Shown: piece by piece, positions 42,789-42,871 of the stretch | Position numbering within the stretch: position 1 is the first letter of the stretch | How the letters are laid out: every line of letters begins with the position of its first letter | Assembly: GCA_014380135.1 (NCBI GenBank) | Contig: JACMKN010000037.1 | Coordinates: 1-42,871, forward strand | Direction of reading: 5' to 3' | From: Deltaproteobacteria bacterium | Lineage (GTDB): Bacteria > Desulfobacterota > Desulfuromonadia > Geobacterales > Pseudopelobacteraceae | DNA length: 42,871 nt | Notes under the pieces: generated by a model | Databases searched by the model: none | The model's input: only the letters and a program-made list of their open reading frames with translations | What the model was told of the DNA's origin: nothing | Program-made: the position numbers and the translations under genes

Positions 42789-42871
42789 TATCTTCCCATG
42801 AACACTAACCGCTTCTTTATCGTCTATAACTTTTACTTTTGGTTCGGCTTTTATTTCAGGCCGTCTGCCCA

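Noticed and set aside
42798-42871. Short plus-strand open frame MNTNRFFIVYNFYFWFGF running off the window end
   Set aside because: No ribosome site, and only about ten bases from the proposed -10. It may be chance; too little sequence to call a gene.

Overview
The window is a stretch of bacterial chromosome packed with housekeeping genes and, by gene content, most likely from a Desulfuromonadales/Geobacter-type deltaproteobacterium. This rests on several features together: a PxxKW cysteine-rich protein, a futalosine-pathway menaquinone gene (mqnA), a prs-rplY-pth-ychF string, secA-argJ, a TPR plus roadblock pair inside an aro operon, a prkA-yeaH-spoVR set and a c-type cytochrome. The assignment comes from family recognition, not a database search. 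I see no phage, integrase, transposase, CRISPR array, rRNA or tRNA.

Layout. 1-1.1 kb: the 3' part of a carboxyl-terminal processing protease (+), meeting a small membrane protein gene that follows trpC. 1.1-4.4 kb (-): a response regulator with a long linker, a terminator, then trpD-trpC. 4.5-9.7 kb (-): secA-argJ, a terminator, then a secreted serine hydrolase. 9.7-10.2 kb: an AT-rich spacer and a cold-shock protein gene (+). 10.3-13.6 kb (-): prs-rplY-pth-ychF. 13.7-16.5 kb (-): a lipoprotein and a B12-binding radical SAM protein. 16.7-24.2 kb (-): a four-gene stress-kinase module, prkA-yeaH-spoVR plus a second divergent prkA, with a REP-like palindrome inside it. 24.4-32.4 kb (+): one long operon, aroC-aroK-aroB-TPR-roadblock-aroQ-pepQ-accB-accC-gcvH, with several overlapping start/stop codons, closed by a strong terminator. 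32.5-37.2 kb (+): tolC-type outer membrane protein, mqnA, and a membrane GGDEF-EAL protein. 37.2-38.0 kb (-): PxxKW protein and a Nudix hydrolase. 38.3-39.5 kb (-): a DUF3793 gene and a monohaem cytochrome c behind a promoter overlapped by a good Fur-box match. 39.6-41.6 kb (-): trpE-trpG. 41.8-42.7 kb (+): cheV.

How it fits together. The window is centred on chorismate. AroB, AroQ, AroK and AroC cover four of the seven shikimate steps. TrpE/TrpG, TrpD and TrpC use chorismate for tryptophan, and MqnA uses it for menaquinone. The trp genes are split into trpEG and trpDC. The two halves lie on the same strand in the canonical order but are about 36.5 kb apart, as if an ancestral trpEGDC operon had been opened by a large insertion or rearrangement.

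The best leads for new biology are: the double-PrkA module; the TPR/roadblock pair translationally coupled to aro genes; the Fur-box DUF3793-cytochrome unit; the orphan GcvH-like protein behind accBC; and a recurring extended -10 promoter form (TGnTA) seen at many of the genes here.
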